DNA of 64,000 nt from Neobacillus paridis (GTDB lineage: Bacteria > Bacillota > Bacilli > Bacillales > Cytobacillaceae): contig NZ_JAESWB010000362.1 of the NCBI RefSeq assembly GCF_016765675.1, positions 62,001 through 126,000 of the forward strand, given 5' to 3'. Each line of letters begins with the position of its first letter. The stretch's first letter is position 1. The position numbers and the translations under genes were made by a program. This document shows positions 51,092 to 60,147 of this stretch, piece by piece. The notes under the pieces are model-generated. The model was not told where the DNA came from, did no database searches, and saw only the letters and a list, made by a program, of their open reading frames with translations.

Positions 51092-52309
51092 TTGAATCAA
51101 CAGAAGAGTGCTAGACGGAATCTGTTGATCATGTGGTTTGCCAACTTCTTTGTCGGCGGCAGCATGACGATGATTCTGCCTTTTATCTCATTATATATAG
51201 AGTCGTTTGGTAACTTTTCGGAAAAATATGTCCAGCATTGGGCGGGAATTACTTTCAGTATTACCTTTGTCTCGGCTTTTCTCTTTTCACCGATTTGGGG
51301 AAGAATTGGTGACCGTTACGGCCGGAAAAAAATCCTGATTTACTCCGGATTAGGACTGGGGACTTCCATTTTTCTCATGGGCTTTGTCGATTCCGTTATG
51401 CAACTATTTATTCTCAGGTTTTTTATGGGCTTTTTCTCAGGGTTTATTTCAATGTCGCAGGCCTTCATTTCCACGCAAACGCCAAGAAAAATTGCCGGTC
51501 GTGTCTTGGGGACGCTGCAAACAGGAAGCATCACTGGCTCTTTACTTGGTCCGATGCTCGGAGGCTTAATGGCTGATTCGTTAGGGTTTGCGATGACATT
51601 TAGATGGACATCGATTGCGATTTACATCTCTGTCCTGCTGGTTTTCTTTACGAGGGAATACCGCATGGATGTAAATGAAGGAAGCAAAGCACTCTATTCC
51701 AGCAAAGAAGTGTTACAACACATTGTCAAAAATCCCGTTTTCTTAACGGTACTGTTGCTGTCTGCGCTGGAGCAAATTGCTCATTACAGCGTGCAGCCAA
51801 TTTTGTCCTTGTTTGTCAGCGATTTGCATGGAAAAGCCAATGTTGCTTTTTATTCCGGGATTGCCTTTTCCGCGGCAGGGCTGGGGAACTTATTCATGGC
51901 GAGAAAATGGGGAGGAATCGCCGACAAGTATGGCTATACTAAAATTCTGGTGATTCTTCTCATCGCAGCCGGTGTAGTCTACATGCCGGGAGCAGCCGTC
52001 AATCATTTTTGGCAGCTTGTCGTCATTCGGTTTGTGCTTGGTGTCCTAATCGGCGGCGTTGTCCCGACTAGGATTGCTTATATCCGTCAGGAAGCCCCGA
52101 TTGAGATGCAGGGAGAGGTTCTCGGCTATAATACTAGCCTACGATTTTTTGGAAATATCGTCGGTCCGATGCTCGGCGGCTTCATCTCCGGCTTCTACGG
52201 CTTTTCCGCCGTCTTCATCAGCACCAGTACATTATTAATTGTGAGCGGATTGATCTTATATGCAGCCTCGCATCGGAGTCCGAAGTTGGCCAAACATGCA
52301 GCACAGTAG
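51092..52309 (+). CDS. MFS multidrug exporter, MdtG/YttB-like
   Basis: 405 residues, twelve helices. Motif A is GRIGDRYGRKKILIYSG near 70 and again GGIADKYGYTKILVI near 270; motif C-like GSITGSLLGPMLGGLMAD near 150 marks drug/proton antiporters. It starts with TTG at 51092. It is monocistronic and lies just outside the right direct repeat. Substrate unknown. Confidence 0.85.
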   Translation: MNQQKSARRNLLIMWFANFFVGGSMTMILPFISLYIESFGNFSEKYVQHWAGITFSITFVSAFLFSPIWGRIGDRYGRKKILIYSGLGLGTSIFLMGFVDSVMQLFILRFFMGFFSGFISMSQAFISTQTPRKIAGRVLGTLQTGSITGSLLGPMLGGLMADSLGFAMTFRWTSIAIYISVLLVFFTREYRMDVNEGSKALYSSKEVLQHIVKNPVFLTVLLLSALEQIAHYSVQPILSLFVSDLHGKANVAFYSGIAFSAAGLGNLFMARKWGGIADKYGYTKILVILLIAAGVVYMPGAAVNHFWQLVVIRFVLGVLIGGVVPTRIAYIRQEAPIEMQGEVLGYNTSLRFFGNIVGPMLGGFISGFYGFSAVFISTSTLLIVSGLILYAASHRSPKLAKHAAQ

Positions 52310-52342
52310 GCGTTATCATTGAATGTTCAAACAGATTAATTT

Positions 52343-52369
52343 AAGGCCCGAAGCGTTCGGGCCTTTTTT
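52343..52369 (+). terminator. Terminator after the MFS gene
   Basis: AAGGCCCGAA and TTCGGGCCTT pair around GCG, followed by T. Confidence 0.9.
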
Positions 52370-52407
52370 GTCTAACTACCTTGCTATTTTACAAAAATAT
52401 TCCAATG

Positions 52408-54051
52408 TCAGGTTTTAACATTCCACATCGTTTTATACGCCAGTTTCCAGGCAAAATAGGTGATCAAGAGCAAAAGTATGAGATATCCCCATACCCCAAA
52501 TGGAACTAAGGTTGCGGCAAAATGAATCCCGACAAACATCGCAATTCCCAGAGTGGCAAGAAGAATCTTAATACCGCCGCTTTGTTGGGCATCCGCAAAC
52601 GATTCGGAAAACGGCAGGCTGTCTTTTAAGAATACGGAAAAAATAACCGTAAAGAGGATCGAAGAAACAAACACTACCAAAAGGTCCGGGACCACTCTCC
52701 ACCCAAAGATGGCGATAAAGATCACGCTCAGGACAAGATACACCGGTAAAAACAGATTGACGATAAACACTTTTAACACCGCACTGAATAAAGGTGCTAG
52801 ACTAGTCAGCGGTGCCGTTTGGTAGATCCAGGCTCCTTTATATTTTCCCGAGTATTTCAGCATCGCCACCGCACTCGGGATCATCAGGCACGCCATATAA
52901 ATCGCCAAATACCATTTACTCGCAACTAAAGAAGCATAGGAATTCATGCGAATTTCGTTAAAGATAAACACGAATGGAAAAACAAGTGACAGACCTAAGG
53001 CTGGGTAAACCTTTAAGCGAAACTCCCTTTCATTCCGCATCATATGATCGGCAAAGCGGAAAAACACCCTTTCCTCATGACTGCGGCAGACGATCCCGGC
53101 CAGCCAATTTTTCCAACGGTTATCTTTGCGTTTCCCTTCCCCGCTTTGACTTGCCAGCTTTTGCAGATTTCGCTCAAAGGAAGGTAACATCCGGCTGTAA
53201 ATCATCATCATGAGAATCGGCATAACCAAGGCCAATAAGGAAAAGCCTACCAGGTAGCCGCTTGAATCGTGGTTCAAAAACAGCTCAAACGGCGCTCCAA
53301 ACCATATAGGCGGAATGAGGTAATGCCACCAGCTGGGGGTAAAGGTAATACTTAGATCAACAAACTCAAACGCCCGTGCCAAAATCTGATAGCCGATGGC
53401 AATGGTGATTGACAGGCCAATTTGCACATAATTGATGATATCTTTTAGCTTTTCCCCGTCAAAGTACCGTAAGATGAGAAAATAGATAATCGCCGTTAAC
53501 ACAACAATGAATAAGTCGACGAAAACCAGCCCCACCAGTGTCAAAAGTAAATACAACAATCCATGTTTGATCGTCCCGGCAATGATGGGAGCACCGGCGA
53601 TGGCCGCGGTCAGGAAAAATAAATAGATCGAAATATGGACCGTTTTGGCGGCACTGATCGTTTTTTTATCAACCGGCTTTGTCTGCAGGATCGTCTTATC
53701 TTTAAGATCGAGCAGCACATTGGAAAAATCGGAAATCATCGAGGTCATCACCAAAAACATGACGATGCCGAAGAAAATACTCATTTGATAAAGATAATTG
53801 TCAAAGAACAGCATAATCGGAATGATAAATAGGCTCAATAAGACATACATCCCCAATGATTTGAGAAAACCGTTTTCTTCCGGCTTATTCTTTTTCTTCG
53901 CCTGCTGCTGATTAAAAATGGTCGGTGTTCGGCGCCCATCCATCGTTAATTTGACCGCGAGAATTTTTCGCATAACGGGATAATCAACGCCAAGCCGCTC
54001 GAAAAGACCTTTACATAAATCTAAAATTTGTAATGTTCGAAAGTCCTTCAT
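52408..54051 (-). CDS. ABC exporter permease, YthQ-like
   Basis: 547 residues with roughly ten helices in two groups separated by a long cytosolic loop (RKDNRWKNWLAGIVCRSHEERVFF near 315-340). A basic cytosolic N-terminus (residues 1-65) contains KILAVKLTMDGRR. It is 3 bases behind its ATPase gene, like B. subtilis ythP-ythQ. Substrate and physiological role are unknown. AAGGGGTG lies six bases before the ATG. Confidence 0.78.
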   Translation of the reverse strand: MKDFRTLQILDLCKGLFERLGVDYPVMRKILAVKLTMDGRRTPTIFNQQQAKKKNKPEENGFLKSLGMYVLLSLFIIPIMLFFDNYLYQMSIFFGIVMFLVMTSMISDFSNVLLDLKDKTILQTKPVDKKTISAAKTVHISIYLFFLTAAIAGAPIIAGTIKHGLLYLLLTLVGLVFVDLFIVVLTAIIYFLILRYFDGEKLKDIINYVQIGLSITIAIGYQILARAFEFVDLSITFTPSWWHYLIPPIWFGAPFELFLNHDSSGYLVGFSLLALVMPILMMMIYSRMLPSFERNLQKLASQSGEGKRKDNRWKNWLAGIVCRSHEERVFFRFADHMMRNEREFRLKVYPALGLSLVFPFVFIFNEIRMNSYASLVASKWYLAIYMACLMIPSAVAMLKYSGKYKGAWIYQTAPLTSLAPLFSAVLKVFIVNLFLPVYLVLSVIFIAIFGWRVVPDLLVVFVSSILFTVIFSVFLKDSLPFSESFADAQQSGGIKILLATLGIAMFVGIHFAATLVPFGVWGYLILLLLITYFAWKLAYKTMWNVKT

Positions 54052-54054
54052 CGC

Positions 54055-54846
54055 TTACACCCCTTGGACAATCGCGACAAATTCCTCAGCAAGTGCCTTA
54101 TGCTCATTAAAACCGGTCAGCTGATTAAAGATTTGCTCCAATGTCCCCTCATGATTTTGCTGCTTTAACTCATCGAAGCTGCCATCGGCAACAATGTTTC
54201 CATCGTTAATAAGGATGATCCGGTTGCTGATTTTTTCGACGACATCCATAATATGGGATGAGTAGAAAATCGTTTTCCCTTGTGCCGCAAGGACGGCGAG
54301 AATTTCTTTGAACACCATGACACTGTTGGCATCGAGACCGCTCAATGGCTCATCCAAGAATAACAAATCCGGGTTATGTATTAAACTGGAAATAATCAGC
54401 ACCTTTTGCCGCATCCCTTTGGAATAAGAGGCAATCCTTGCGTGGTACACTTCCTCCAAACCAAAAACTTTCATCAGCTGCTGCGCTTTTTGATCGGCCG
54501 TCTGAAAGTCCAGCCCATATAGTTCCCCGACAAAGGTCAAATACTCCCGCGCTGTCAAATTATCGTAGAGTTCGGCGACTTCCGGGACATAGCCAATTTT
54601 TCGTTTATAATCAACGCTTTGTTCGGTAACTTCTTCACCGAAAATTTCCACCTTCCCGGAGTAGTCGCCTTCAAGCCCAAGAATAATCTTGATCGTCGTG
54701 CTTTTGCCGGCACCATTCGGACCAATATAGCCGATAATTTGCCCGCGCTGGACCGTTAAATCAATTCCTTTTAATACCTGTTTGCTTCCATAATCCTTTT
54801 TTAGACCCTTTAGACACAATGCAATTTCTTGATTTTGTTCGATCAC
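54055..54846 (-). CDS. ABC exporter ATPase, YthP-like
   Basis: About 263 residues. Walker A GPNGAGKSTTIK near 40, Q-loop, signature YSKGMRQKVLIISSL near 140, Walker B LLFLDEPLSGLD near 160 and switch histidine in YSSHIMDVVEKI. This is the exporter-type ATPase of the CcmA/YthP group. I prefer a GTG at 54846, five bases after GAAGG; an ATG at 54876 is in frame but its nearest RBS is about 14 bases away. Confidence 0.83.
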   Translation of the reverse strand: MIEQNQEIALCLKGLKKDYGSKQVLKGIDLTVQRGQIIGYIGPNGAGKSTTIKIILGLEGDYSGKVEIFGEEVTEQSVDYKRKIGYVPEVAELYDNLTAREYLTFVGELYGLDFQTADQKAQQLMKVFGLEEVYHARIASYSKGMRQKVLIISSLIHNPDLLFLDEPLSGLDANSVMVFKEILAVLAAQGKTIFYSSHIMDVVEKISNRIILINDGNIVADGSFDELKQQNHEGTLEQIFNQLTGFNEHKALAEEFVAIVQGV

Positions 54847-54931
54847 AATCACCTTCTCTCTCGAAGTTAATTCCATTTTAGCATAATTTTCCTCTGGCTT
54901 TTTTAAGATTTTGGAATTTTTACGAACAGTT

Positions 54932-54974
54932 ATGAGGACAGCTCGCGGAGAAAATCTGCCTCACTTGTCCTCAT
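54932..54974. repeat. Single 52-type hairpin unit
   Basis: ATGAGGACA (54932-54940) and TGTCCTCAT (54966-54974) are perfect complements 34 bases apart, the same layout as units at 11822 and 30365 but with a different arm sequence. Confidence 0.7.
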
Positions 54975-55004
54975 CATGAGGTGAATACAAGTTCTGTCAT
55001 TCAT

Positions 55005-55058
55005 TGAAAAAAAATAAAAGCGCTAGGATTTCTAGTTTAGTAGAAAACCCCAGCGCTT
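55005..55058 (-). terminator. Terminator of the hybrid cluster protein gene
   Basis: AAGCGCTAGGATTTCT (55018-55033) pairs with AGAAAACCCCAGCGCTT (55042-55058), with a T-run on the minus strand. Confidence 0.85.
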
Positions 55059-55067
55059 ATTAATAAA

Positions 55068-56363
55068 TTATGCCAGTTGCAGCATTTCTTTCATATCTTC
55101 TTGGGCAGTGCCAATGAGTTTTAAATTGAAAGCATCTTGCAGAACCTGCAATACCCCTTCAGAGATAAATTCCGGGGCTTTTGGTCCAATTCGGATATCC
55201 TGAATGCCCAAACTGAACAAGCCTAAAAGAATAGCAACTGCTTTTTGCTCAAACCAGGATAACACGATGCTGACCGGAAGTTCATTGATCTCACATTCAA
55301 ATGCTTCGGCTAGAGCCTTAGCGATTTTAACTGTGGAGACGGAATTATTGCACTGTCCTAAATCAATATATCGTGGAATTTCAGTTCCCGGTACAACACC
55401 GTAATCCACATCGTTAAAGCGGAATTTACCGCATGATGTTGTTAAGATAACCGTTTCCGGCGGTAAGGAAGTAGCAAGCTCACGATAGTATTCCCCGCCT
55501 TTCCCAGGGGCATCACAGCCGGCAATCACAAAGAAACGTTTGATTTTTCCCGTTTTCACAGCATCGATCACTTCAGGAGCTAAGCCTAAAACCGTTTCGT
55601 GGTGGAATCCTGTCAATAAGGTTTCGTCTGAATCAATAGCTGCCTCAGGTAATTCCAACGCTTTTTCAATCAATGGCGAGAAGTCGTCATTGACGATTTT
55701 TTGGACATTCTCAAGCCCGGCTACTTCATAGGAAAACATCCGATCGGCATAGGAGCCTTTAATCGGCATTACACAGTTCGTCGTCGCCAAAATGGCCCCT
55801 GGGAATTTTTCAAACAGGCGGCGCTGATCATACCATGCTTTGCCGATATTGCCCTTTAAATGAGAATATTTCTTTAATGCCGGATAACCATGGGCCGGAA
55901 GCATTTCCGAGTGAGTGTAAATATTGATACCCTTTCCTTCTGTCTGCCTCAATAATTCTTCTAAGGCAAACAGATTATGTCCGGTAACGACAATACAATG
56001 ACCTTCAATTTTATTTTGGCTGACACGAATCGGTTCCGGGATGCCCAAGCGCTTCGTATGGGCTTCATCAAGCATTTCCATGACGCGCACGGCTGATTGT
56101 CCGACCTTCATCGCCATGTCAATATGTTCCTGGACATTAAAGTTTGAGTTCGTCAGCGTCATATAAAGGGCCTCATGGGTTACCGTATCAACGAATGGGT
56201 CGGTAAATCCTAATTGGTTGGCATGCGTGCGATAAGCTGCAATCCCTTTTAACCCAAAAATAATCGTGTCTTGGAGGCTGGCAATCGTTTCATCCTTTCC
56301 ACACACGCCGAGAACTTTGCAGCCGCCTGCAGGAGTTTGTTCGCATTGATGACAAAACATCAT
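55068..56363 (-). CDS. hcp: Hybrid cluster protein (hydroxylamine reductase), class III
   Basis: 431 residues. The N-terminal cysteines CHQCEQTPAGGCKVLGVC hold the first iron-sulphur cluster. Hybrid-cluster ligands appear in VVTGHNLFALEELL (His), THSEMLPAHGYP (Glu), ATTNCVMP, AGCDAPGKGGEYY, TTSCGKFRFN and YIDLGQCNNS (cysteines). At about 430 residues it lacks the second three-helix bundle of the 550-residue class I/II enzymes, which defines class III. Hcp reduces hydroxylamine or nitric oxide under low oxygen. A perfect Fnr-type box lies 64 bases upstream, fitting anaerobic or nitrosative control. It is monocistronic; no Hcr reductase gene is near. Confidence 0.9.
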   Translation of the reverse strand: MMFCHQCEQTPAGGCKVLGVCGKDETIASLQDTIIFGLKGIAAYRTHANQLGFTDPFVDTVTHEALYMTLTNSNFNVQEHIDMAMKVGQSAVRVMEMLDEAHTKRLGIPEPIRVSQNKIEGHCIVVTGHNLFALEELLRQTEGKGINIYTHSEMLPAHGYPALKKYSHLKGNIGKAWYDQRRLFEKFPGAILATTNCVMPIKGSYADRMFSYEVAGLENVQKIVNDDFSPLIEKALELPEAAIDSDETLLTGFHHETVLGLAPEVIDAVKTGKIKRFFVIAGCDAPGKGGEYYRELATSLPPETVILTTSCGKFRFNDVDYGVVPGTEIPRYIDLGQCNNSVSTVKIAKALAEAFECEINELPVSIVLSWFEQKAVAILLGLFSLGIQDIRIGPKAPEFISEGVLQVLQDAFNLKLIGTAQEDMKEMLQLA

Positions 56364-56426
56364 TCATCACTCACTTTCTCTTATTTATGTATCGTAAACA
56401 GGATAGGAAAAAGATCACTCCCTTGT

Positions 56427-56442
56427 TGTGATGCAAATCACA
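56427..56442. promoter_or_regulatory. Fnr-type box upstream of hcp
   Basis: TGTGA-TGCAAA-TCACA, exact match to the Bacillus Fnr consensus. Its centre (56434) is about 70 bases upstream of the start codon. A TATCCT hexamer at 56400-56405 on the minus strand would place the box near -41.5, a class II activator position. Confidence 0.75.
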
Positions 56443-56478
56443 CTAATTTTAGTTGTTAAAAAATGTTCAAAAAATTAT

Positions 56479-56494
56479 GGTCAATCTTTTGACC
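56479..56494. promoter_or_regulatory. Palindrome GGTCAA-TCTT-TTGACC in the hcp/plsY gap
   Basis: GGTCAA and TTGACC arms (56479-56484, 56489-56494) are perfect. A looser copy (ATCAAAATATGACC) follows. Possible operator for either divergent gene. Confidence 0.45.
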
Positions 56495-56598
56495 AGAAAG
56501 ATCAAAATATGACCCCCCAGCCAAAAAAATCATTTGAAATCCTCACCATTTAACCGCAAAATAAAGGTAGGGATGTTATAAAATACCAACAACTTAAA

Positions 56599-56617
56599 TG
56601 TCCACCCCATGTGGACA
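56599..56617. other. Perfect inverted repeat TGTCCAC-N5-GTGGACA
   Basis: Seven-base arms at 56599-56605 and 56611-56617; TGTCCAC occurs again at 56630. It lies 50 bases upstream of the PlsY gene. Confidence 0.5.
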
Positions 56618-56664
56618 ATACCGCCAACATGTCCACTTATGTTGTCTGACAGGGAGGGAATAAG

Positions 56665-57183
56665 TTGTATTTTATTTTTTCATATTTGATTGGTTGTGTA
56701 ATGTTTGGTTATTGGGTAATGAGGTTGGTTTATCGGGAGGATATTCGTTCGGTTGGAAGCGGGAATGTGGGGGCACGGAATGGGGGGCGTCTGCGGGGGG
56801 CACCTGCGTTTGCGGCAATTTTTCTCGGAGATGCCCTGAAAGGTGCTTCCGTTATTCTCCTCGGGCGCTATCTCAACTATGCCGAACCTCTGCTGCTGCT
56901 CGGTCTTGGGTTTGCAATTATTGGCCACATCAAACCGATTACGTTGAAATTCAAAGGCGGCAAAGGCGTTTCGACCTTTATCGGCGGGATGCTCGCCCTT
57001 GAGCCGTGGCTTGCTTTCGTCATTATCATTAGCTTTCTCGTCCTCTACCCATTCACCAAAAGCTTTACCTTATCAGGTTTGGGGGCATTTCTCGCCATTC
57101 CTGCAACCATCATGATAAAAAGCGGAAATTGGCTAAGTTGCGTTATTTCATTATCCTTGTGCTGTTTTGGAAAAATTGCTTGA
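56665..57183 (+). CDS. Glycerol-3-phosphate acyltransferase PlsY family
   Basis: 172 residues, about five helices. The three PlsY motifs are seen: SVGSGNVGARNGGR near 30, GHIKPITLKFKGGKGVSTF near 88 and GLGAFLAIPATIMI near 138. It transfers acyl groups from acyl-phosphate to glycerol-3-phosphate in the membrane. The start is TTG 56665 with AGGGAGGG upstream. The last 20 residues (NWLSCVISLSLCCFGKIA) look unlike the usual basic C-terminal end, and family members are about 20-25 residues longer, so a frameshift near 57150-57180 is possible. A main PlsY copy probably exists elsewhere in the genome. Confidence 0.78.
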   Translation: MYFIFSYLIGCVMFGYWVMRLVYREDIRSVGSGNVGARNGGRLRGAPAFAAIFLGDALKGASVILLGRYLNYAEPLLLLGLGFAIIGHIKPITLKFKGGKGVSTFIGGMLALEPWLAFVIIISFLVLYPFTKSFTLSGLGAFLAIPATIMIKSGNWLSCVISLSLCCFGKIA

Positions 57184-57371
57184 TCTGCTGGAGATGGTCG
57201 TGGTGTCAAACACTGATCATGGACAGCTGGAACTTAAGTCAGTGCAATAAGCGTGGGGACGCTTCTTTAGCTTCATTCATCCACAAACTGAAGCAGAAGA
57301 TACGTCCCCTTCTTTTATCTTACAAAATCTCAATATTGCTTACAAAAATTAGAAATAGAGTGATTCCCCTC

Positions 57372-57535
57372 TGCAACTTGCATTCTTTTTCTACAAAATC
57401 CAAGCAGAATCTAACAAAACCCCTGGGCAATTTTTCACAGTCACAATTCAATTATACAAAACTTGGAATTAAATGGTGCAACTCTGCAAATTGTAGTCCT
57501 TTTTTCAAAATTCTAGCCCATTTTTACAAAATTCT
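57372..57535. repeat. Degenerate 21-base array (ACAAAA core)
   Basis: ACAAAA-like cores (TGCAAC, ACAAAA, ACAAAA, TCACAG, ACAAAA, TGCAAC) at 57372, 57393, 57414, 57435, 57456 and 57477 are 21 apart; another pair at 57505 and 57526 is again 21. TACAAAA at 57321 and 57341 may be an older edge. The gap 57184-57614 holds no gene; a plus-strand frame through it is repeat-derived. Confidence 0.7.
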
Positions 57536-57614
57536 TTTTTCCCTCCTTAAAATATGGAAAAGCAGTTTTTTACCTTTACAAATTGCTTTTCCATAATTTA
57601 TCAAGCCATACGCA

Positions 57615-58796
57615 TTATAAAACAACGCTTACGATGACAGCTGATAAGACACTTACCAATGTCGCACCATATAACAGTTTCAAACCAAATTTGGCGACCA
57701 CATTTCCTTTTTTCTCGTTAAGACTTTTAACAGCACCGGCAATAATCCCGATCGAAGAGAAGTTGGCAAACGAGACGAGGAATACGGAGATAATCCCCAA
57801 TGTTCGCGGGCTTAATGTGTTCTCCACTTTGGCCAGGTCCATCATCGCGACAAACTCATTTGTCACCAGCTTGGTGGCCATAATCCCACCCGCTTTTACC
57901 ACTTCCGAAAGAGGAACGCCCATCATGAGGGCAATTGGGGCAAAAATATAGCCTAAAATTTCTTGGAAAGAAATGCCGAAAATCATCTCAAAAATATTAT
58001 TAATCGCCGCCATCAAGGCAACGAAGCCTATTAACATCGCACCGACAATCACGGCAACTTTAAAACCGTCCAAAATATATTCTCCTAACATTTCAAAAAA
58101 GCTTTGTTTTTCCAAATCCTGAATTTCCAAAAGGTCCTCTTCTGGTTTTACCGTATAAGGGTTAATAATCGAGGCAATGATAAATCCGCCAAATAAGTTG
58201 AGCACTAGCGCCGTGACGACATATCTTGGTTCAATCATTGTCATATACGCCCCGACAATCGACATCGAAACCGTGGACATGGCCGAAGCACAAAGAGTGT
58301 ACAAACGATTAGCCGGCAGTAAGCCAAGCTGTTTTTTCACGGTGATAAACACTTCAGATTGACCAATCATCGCGGATGCCACAGCATTGTATGATTCCAA
58401 TTTCCCCATGCCGTTCACTTTGCTAAGCAGGATGCCAATGACCTTCATAATCAACGGGAGAAGTTTCAGGTACTGGAAGATTCCAATTAACACGGAAATA
58501 AACACAATTGGCAACAGGACGTTCAGGAAGAATGGAGATTCTCCTTTATTGGCAATGCCGCCGAACACGAATGATACCCCGGCGCCAGCATATTCCAATA
58601 GTTTACCGAAAGCGCCGGCAAACACCTTGATTAATTCCAAACCGGCCGTTGTATTTAATAATAAAGCAGATAATATCAATTGAATAATGATCATAGTAAT
58701 AATTGGCTTGATCCGGATATTTTTTCGATTATTACTGACGATGTAAGCTAAGCCAAAAACAACCAGTAAACCAATGATGGCAATGATGTATTTCAT
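57615..58796 (-). CDS. NupC-type concentrative nucleoside transporter
   Basis: 393 residues, CNT family. Marks are [15 protein letters not shown] near 80, [20 protein letters not shown] near 130, the GQSE ion/ligand motif, [20 protein letters not shown] near 175 and [15 protein letters not shown] near 315. It imports nucleosides with sodium or protons. I start at ATG 58796, which has GGAGGA four bases upstream; the open frame to 58934 has no RBS. It is divergent from the RpiR regulator and has a leader hairpin. Confidence 0.87.
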   Translation of the reverse strand: MKYIIAIIGLLVVFGLAYIVSNNRKNIRIKPIITMIIIQLILSALLLNTTAGLELIKVFAGAFGKLLEYAGAGVSFVFGGIANKGESPFFLNVLLPIVFISVLIGIFQYLKLLPLIMKVIGILLSKVNGMGKLESYNAVASAMIGQSEVFITVKKQLGLLPANRLYTLCASAMSTVSMSIVGAYMTMIEPRYVVTALVLNLFGGFIIASIINPYTVKPEEDLLEIQDLEKQSFFEMLGEYILDGFKVAVIVGAMLIGFVALMAAINNIFEMIFGISFQEILGYIFAPIALMMGVPLSEVVKAGGIMATKLVTNEFVAMMDLAKVENTLSPRTLGIISVFLVSFANFSSIGIIAGAVKSLNEKKGNVVAKFGLKLLYGATLVSVLSAVIVSVVL

Positions 58797-58852
58797 GTTG
58801 TTGTCCTCCAAAGATGTAAAAATATCTGATGCTGTTGCCTTTCTTCCGCTAG

Positions 58853-58886
58853 GTGTAAAAAATTTATCCTGCTTTAACGGGCAGGA
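58853..58886 (-). terminator. Leader hairpin with T-tail upstream of the nucleoside transporter
   Basis: On the minus strand TCCTGC and GCAGGA (58867-58886) pair around CCGTTAAA and are followed by TAAATTTTTT. It lies about 60 bases before the start codon, so it could attenuate transcription. I see no purine or preQ1 riboswitch consensus. The rest of 58887-59140 shows an inverted repeat GGCTTCGCTTT..AAAGCGGGCC near 58965 and nothing else. Confidence 0.5.
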
Positions 58887-59124
58887 AGACCTCATGATGA
58901 TTACGTTTTCATTTACTGCTAAAATTATCCCCAATTTTATCTGTTACTATTTACTAAGGCTTCGCTTTTAACAAAGCGGGCCTGCCTCATTTTTTGACCA
59001 GTTCGATGCTGTCTTCCGCTGACAAAACATTTCCGACCTTGAGGCCTTTTTAAAAACAGCGGATTCAGATGGCAAAGGTCCGTTAAATTATTTTTCAAAA
59101 ACTTCAGTCTTTTATATTGCGGAA

Positions 59125-59209
59125 TTTTCAGAATGATGATACTTTTTATAATATATAAAAATGAAGTGTATACTTCATTATTCGTAATAAATGAATGACA
59201 AGCTTCATT
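59125..59209 (+). promoter_or_regulatory. Promoter and two tandem operators of the RpiR regulator
   Basis: TTTTCA (59125) and TATAAT (59147-59152) form a plausible promoter. AATGAAG-N6-CTTCATT (59160-59179) and AATGAA-N8-TTCATT (59190-59209) are 20-base inverted repeats with centres 30 apart, located at and after the expected start of transcription. This fits autorepression. Confidence 0.65.
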
Positions 59210-59233
59210 AATTTTTTAGAAAAGGTGTTGATC

Positions 59234-60085
59234 ATGACCGACTTTCAGCGAAGCATCAAAGAGAAGTTTCCAGAGTTTTCCAAAAGCCAAAAGAAAATTG
59301 CTAAGTTCCTGCTGGATGAGCCCCACCAGTTCGCGATCAAGTCAGCGGATCAAATTGGCAAGGAAGTTGGCGTGAGCGAAACAACTGTCATCCGTTTTTG
59401 TTATTCCTTGGACTATAACGGATTTTCGGAATTGCAAAAGAAGGTTCGCGAAGCATTGCTGATGCAAAAAAGCAGCTTGGACCAATATTATTCGAACAAG
59501 CTTGAACTGTTGAACGAACCGCATTTTTTTGCACATGTGATGGAGCAAGATTGCCAAAACATCAAACGAACGGCAGCACAAATGAATGAAAAGGATGTCC
59601 AGCAAGCCGTTGACCATCTTATTTTCGGCGAACAAATTCTGATTTCCGGTTTGCGTTCATCGTTTGCTGCAGCTCATTGGTTGTCTTTCACATTAGGGCT
59701 GATGCGGGAAAATGTTTTCTTATATAAATCAGATACTGACGGACTGGGGGCTGCGTTGGATCGGTTAAATGCAGACTCCGTCTTGGTAGCAATATCATTC
59801 CACCGCTATCTCAGAGAAACTATTAATATGGCCAAACTTGCCAAACAGCGGGGAGCGACGGTCATTGGGATTACCGATTCACCATTGGCGCCGATCCATA
59901 AATTTGCCGATGTGTTGCTGACCATCGCCCCCTCCGGCAAGTCAACCCTTGATACAACACCGTCACTGTTCTCATTGTTAAACGCCATCGTGGCGAAAGT
60001 ATCCGTCCAAGACAAACAACGGTTTGAAAACCGAAAACAACAATACGAATCACTGGACATCAGGCATCTGTTCTACGAGGAATAG
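59234..60085 (+). CDS. RpiR/MurR family transcriptional regulator
   Basis: 283 residues. An N-terminal RpiR helix-turn-helix (SADQIGKEVGVSETTVIRFCY near 38-58) is joined to a SIS sugar-phosphate domain (EQILISGLRSSFAAAHWLSF near 130, VLVAISFHRYLRETINMAK near 180). AAAGGTG lies six bases before the ATG at 59234. It may control the divergent nucleoside transporter or the downstream racemase cluster; the 20-base AATGAAG operators are only seen in its own promoter. Confidence 0.83.
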   Translation: MTDFQRSIKEKFPEFSKSQKKIAKFLLDEPHQFAIKSADQIGKEVGVSETTVIRFCYSLDYNGFSELQKKVREALLMQKSSLDQYYSNKLELLNEPHFFAHVMEQDCQNIKRTAAQMNEKDVQQAVDHLIFGEQILISGLRSSFAAAHWLSFTLGLMRENVFLYKSDTDGLGAALDRLNADSVLVAISFHRYLRETINMAKLAKQRGATVIGITDSPLAPIHKFADVLLTIAPSGKSTLDTTPSLFSLLNAIVAKVSVQDKQRFENRKQQYESLDIRHLFYEE

Positions 60086-60147
60086 GTTACAGCAGAGACT
60101 TTCAAAAAAATGGCAACGGTATAGGGAAGCGACAAACAGCGTCCCCG

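Noticed and set aside
57129..57596. 155-codon plus-strand ORF
   Set aside because: It runs through the 21-base array, has no RBS and shows Lys/Phe/Asn-rich low-complexity composition; treated as chance.
58797..59140. Purine or preQ1 riboswitch before the nucleoside transporter
   Set aside because: The conserved junction sequences are not present; only a terminator-like hairpin is seen.
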